Assembly: GCA_019245415.1 (NCBI GenBank)
Contig: JAFARO010000004.1
Location: 1,116,001 to 1,180,000, forward strand
DNA from: Alphaproteobacteria bacterium
GTDB taxonomy: Bacteria > Pseudomonadota > Alphaproteobacteria > Micropepsales > Micropepsaceae
Direction of reading: 5' to 3'
Length of the DNA: 64,000 nucleotides
Shown: positions 62,636 to 64,000 of the stretch, piece after piece
How the letters are laid out: each line of letters opens with the position of its first letter
How positions within the stretch are numbered: position 1 is the stretch's first letter
Notes under the pieces: model-generated
Databases searched by the model: none
Told to the model about the DNA's origin: nothing
What the model saw: the letters and a program-made list of their open reading frames with translations, nothing else
Made by a program: the position numbers and the translations under genes

Positions 62636-63790
62636 ATGCGTACCTTGACCGCGTTGAGCGCGATCTACCTGGCGAGCGCCGCGGCCTTCGGCACCGTCAT
62701 CGCGTTCCAGCAAAACCCGGAGCTCCAGCGCGCGGCGCAACAGGCCGGCGAGCGGATCTGGCCCGGCATCCAGCGCGGCGCCGCCATCGCCAATGAGCGC
62801 GCCGTCAAGCCCGCGGCCGCGCAGCTCGTCGTCTGGGACAAGGCCTTCTTCGACTATATCGACCCGCCGAAGCAATTCGCGCGCGCGCAACCGGCGCCCA
62901 GGCTGGCCGCCGCCAGGCCCGCGCCGAAGGCCGAGCCTGTCGTCCATTTCGCACCGGTGACGGTGTCGCCGCCTGTCGCGGTGGCGAAGCTCGCGCCGCC
63001 CGAGGATCAACCCGCGTCGCCGGCCCTGCGTCCGTCCGTTCCCGACGACCAGGTCGCGAGCGCGCAGAAGCCGGCGCCGCTCGAGCTGGCGCCGCAGGCC
63101 GAGGCCGCGGCGCGTCCCGAGCTTGCCTCGCCCGGCGCGTCCGAGGTCAGGCGCGTGGTTCAGCGCCTCAAGGACAACCTGACCAGCGAGCTGCTCGCGA
63201 ACTTCGAGCTCTTTCTCTATGTCAGCAAGGCCGAGGACGGTCCCTGGGCGCAGCGCATGTATGTGTTCCGCAAGCAGGCGAAGGGCGATCTCGATCTGCT
63301 CTACAACTGGCCGGTCTCGACGGGACGCGAACTCGTCGAATATGCGCCCAACGGCCAGCGCGCGCCGAGCTTCACGCCGCAGGGCTATTACGAGCTCGAT
63401 CCCGACCGCATGTACCGGCATCACGTCTCCGGCCAATGGAACCAGTCGATGCCCTACGCCATGTTCTTCAACTGGGAGAGAGACGGGCTGCAGACCGGGC
63501 TGGCGATCCACGGCGCGACAAGCGAGGACGTCGCCATGCTGGGCAAGCGCGCCAGCGCCGGCTGCGTGCGGATCGCGCCCCAGAACGCGGCGCTGCTATT
63601 CAACCTGATCAAAACGCAGTACCGCGGCTTGGCGCCGCGCTTCGCCTATGACCGCCGCACCGCCACCATGAGCAACGACGGCCTGCTGATGCATGACGCC
63701 GAGGGCCATGTGAAACTGGCGGACGGTTACAAGGTCCTCGTCTTCATCGAGAACTACGGCGGCGACAACGTCGTCGCGGCGGTGTTCTGA
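62636..63790 (+). CDS. L,D-transpeptidase (YkuD family)
   Basis: A 384-residue exported enzyme that makes 3-3 peptide cross-links in peptidoglycan or attaches lipoproteins. Signal/anchor MRTLTALSAIYLASAAAFG, then a 130-residue Pro/Ala-rich spacer, then a YkuD domain: the active-site segment is IHGATSEDVAMLGKRASAGC with catalytic Cys310 (SAGCVRI). The N-terminal Ala/Pro/Gln linker probably spans the wall. It is followed by a repeat and the 26-residue membrane peptide. Confidence 0.92.
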   Translation: MRTLTALSAIYLASAAAFGTVIAFQQNPELQRAAQQAGERIWPGIQRGAAIANERAVKPAAAQLVVWDKAFFDYIDPPKQFARAQPAPRLAAARPAPKAEPVVHFAPVTVSPPVAVAKLAPPEDQPASPALRPSVPDDQVASAQKPAPLELAPQAEAAARPELASPGASEVRRVVQRLKDNLTSELLANFELFLYVSKAEDGPWAQRMYVFRKQAKGDLDLLYNWPVSTGRELVEYAPNGQRAPSFTPQGYYELDPDRMYRHHVSGQWNQSMPYAMFFNWERDGLQTGLAIHGATSEDVAMLGKRASAGCVRIAPQNAALLFNLIKTQYRGLAPRFAYDRRTATMSNDGLLMHDAEGHVKLADGYKVLVFIENYGGDNVVAAVF

Positions 63791-63816
63791 GAGTTAAGGC
63801 TGGCGGCGCACACTGC

Positions 63817-63902
63817 GTCATCCTGAGGTGCCCGCCCGCGTGCTTCGAGGCTCGCTAACGCTCGCACCTCAGCATGACGCGGGCGGGCCTCGAAGGATGA
63901 CT
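63817..63902. repeat. Family A palindromic repeat
   Basis: GTCATCCTGAGGTGCCCGCC, GCTTCGAGGCTCGCTAACGC, CACCTCAGCATGACGCGGGC and CCTCGAAGGATGAC form two interleaved units between the L,D-transpeptidase gene and the convergent small gene. Confidence 0.85.
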
Positions 63903-63906
63903 GCGC

Positions 63907-63987
63907 CTACAAATGCCCCGTCAGGAACCACAGCAGCAACACCAACGGGATCGGCACGCCGAGCAGGATCAACAGGCAGGATCGCAT
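63907..63987 (-). CDS. 26-residue membrane peptide
   Basis: A tiny gene: ATG 63987 to TAG 63907, product beginning MRSCLLILLGVPIPLVLLLW, a single transmembrane helix with a central PIP bend. GAAGGGGAAAGC precedes the ATG, a fair ribosome site. Its near-complete hydrophobic run and good start context make it credible as a small membrane protein. Function unknown. Confidence 0.65.
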   Translation of the reverse strand: MRSCLLILLGVPIPLVLLLWFLTGHL

Positions 63988-64000
63988 CGCTTTCCCCTTC

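Overview
The window looks like chromosomal DNA of an alphaproteobacterium: coding is GC-rich with G/C-dominated third positions. It carries a SciP-type DUF1153 cell-cycle regulator, a bifunctional RSH, and the gene order rpoZ - rsh - pdxJ - acpS - lepB - rnc - era - recO - parC that is familiar from this class. The style of the proteins and of the dispersed palindromic repeats suggests a relative of Rhizomicrobium/Micropepsaceae, but I cannot prove the genus. I found no rRNA, tRNA, CRISPR array, transposase or integrase. Almost every gene is intact; only the first is cut by the window edge. || 0-6.1 kb: the end of an MBL-fold hydrolase, then a minus-strand operon coaBC-dut-rrf2-cysK-gst (CoA, dUTP, cysteine and glutathione functions), then a feruloyl-CoA-synthase-like ligase. 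6.1-14.6 kb: a lipid-flavoured block. Two tandem HSL-type esterases and two tandem alpha/beta hydrolases (plus strand) flank a tightly overlapping minus-strand operon glpD - lipid kinase - alkyl-DHAP-synthase-like oxidase. 14.6-28.2 kb: almost entirely minus strand: DJ-1/PfpI protein, rpmG, NUDIX, rnr, topA, dprA, plsY, an apparently non-catalytic dihydroorotase, pyrB, an MFS carrier, ruvX and a VOC protein, many joined by 4-base overlaps. || 28.3-37.3 kb: gatCAB, a 27-residue lysine-rich peptide next to a YfcG-like GST with a histone-H1-like tail, a Sel1 protein, a large lytic transglycosylase, dapA and smpB. 37.5-44.5 kb: an accessory two-gene unit, a sulfite-oxidase-like enzyme, a sulfotransferase, a UDG/NYN overlapping pair, folK, an exported methyltransferase with a membrane partner, and a secreted HAF-like protein. 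44.6-46.6 kb: a slipin gene whose 3' end is duplicated around a PIN/RHH toxin-antitoxin module, followed by sciP. 46.7-59.8 kb: the conserved rpoZ-rsh-pdxJ-acpS-lepB-rnc-era-recO-parC backbone. It is interrupted by a secreted Collar-domain protein and by a two-gene insert (six-helix membrane protein plus DUF1906/SH3 protein). 60-64 kb: an enoyl-CoA hydratase, an MFS carrier, an L,D-transpeptidase and a 26-residue membrane peptide. || At least four or five families of intergenic palindromic repeats are scattered through the window, nearly always in gaps between genes; one supplies the ribosome-binding site of recO. The most interesting accessory loci are: (i) the toxin-antitoxin module framed by a 146-base direct duplication of the slipin 3' end; (ii) the membrane/DUF1906 pair inside the rsh-pdxJ backbone; (iii) the putative ether-lipid block at 6.5-14.6 kb; and (iv) the cluster of histone-like basic tails around 31.8 kb.
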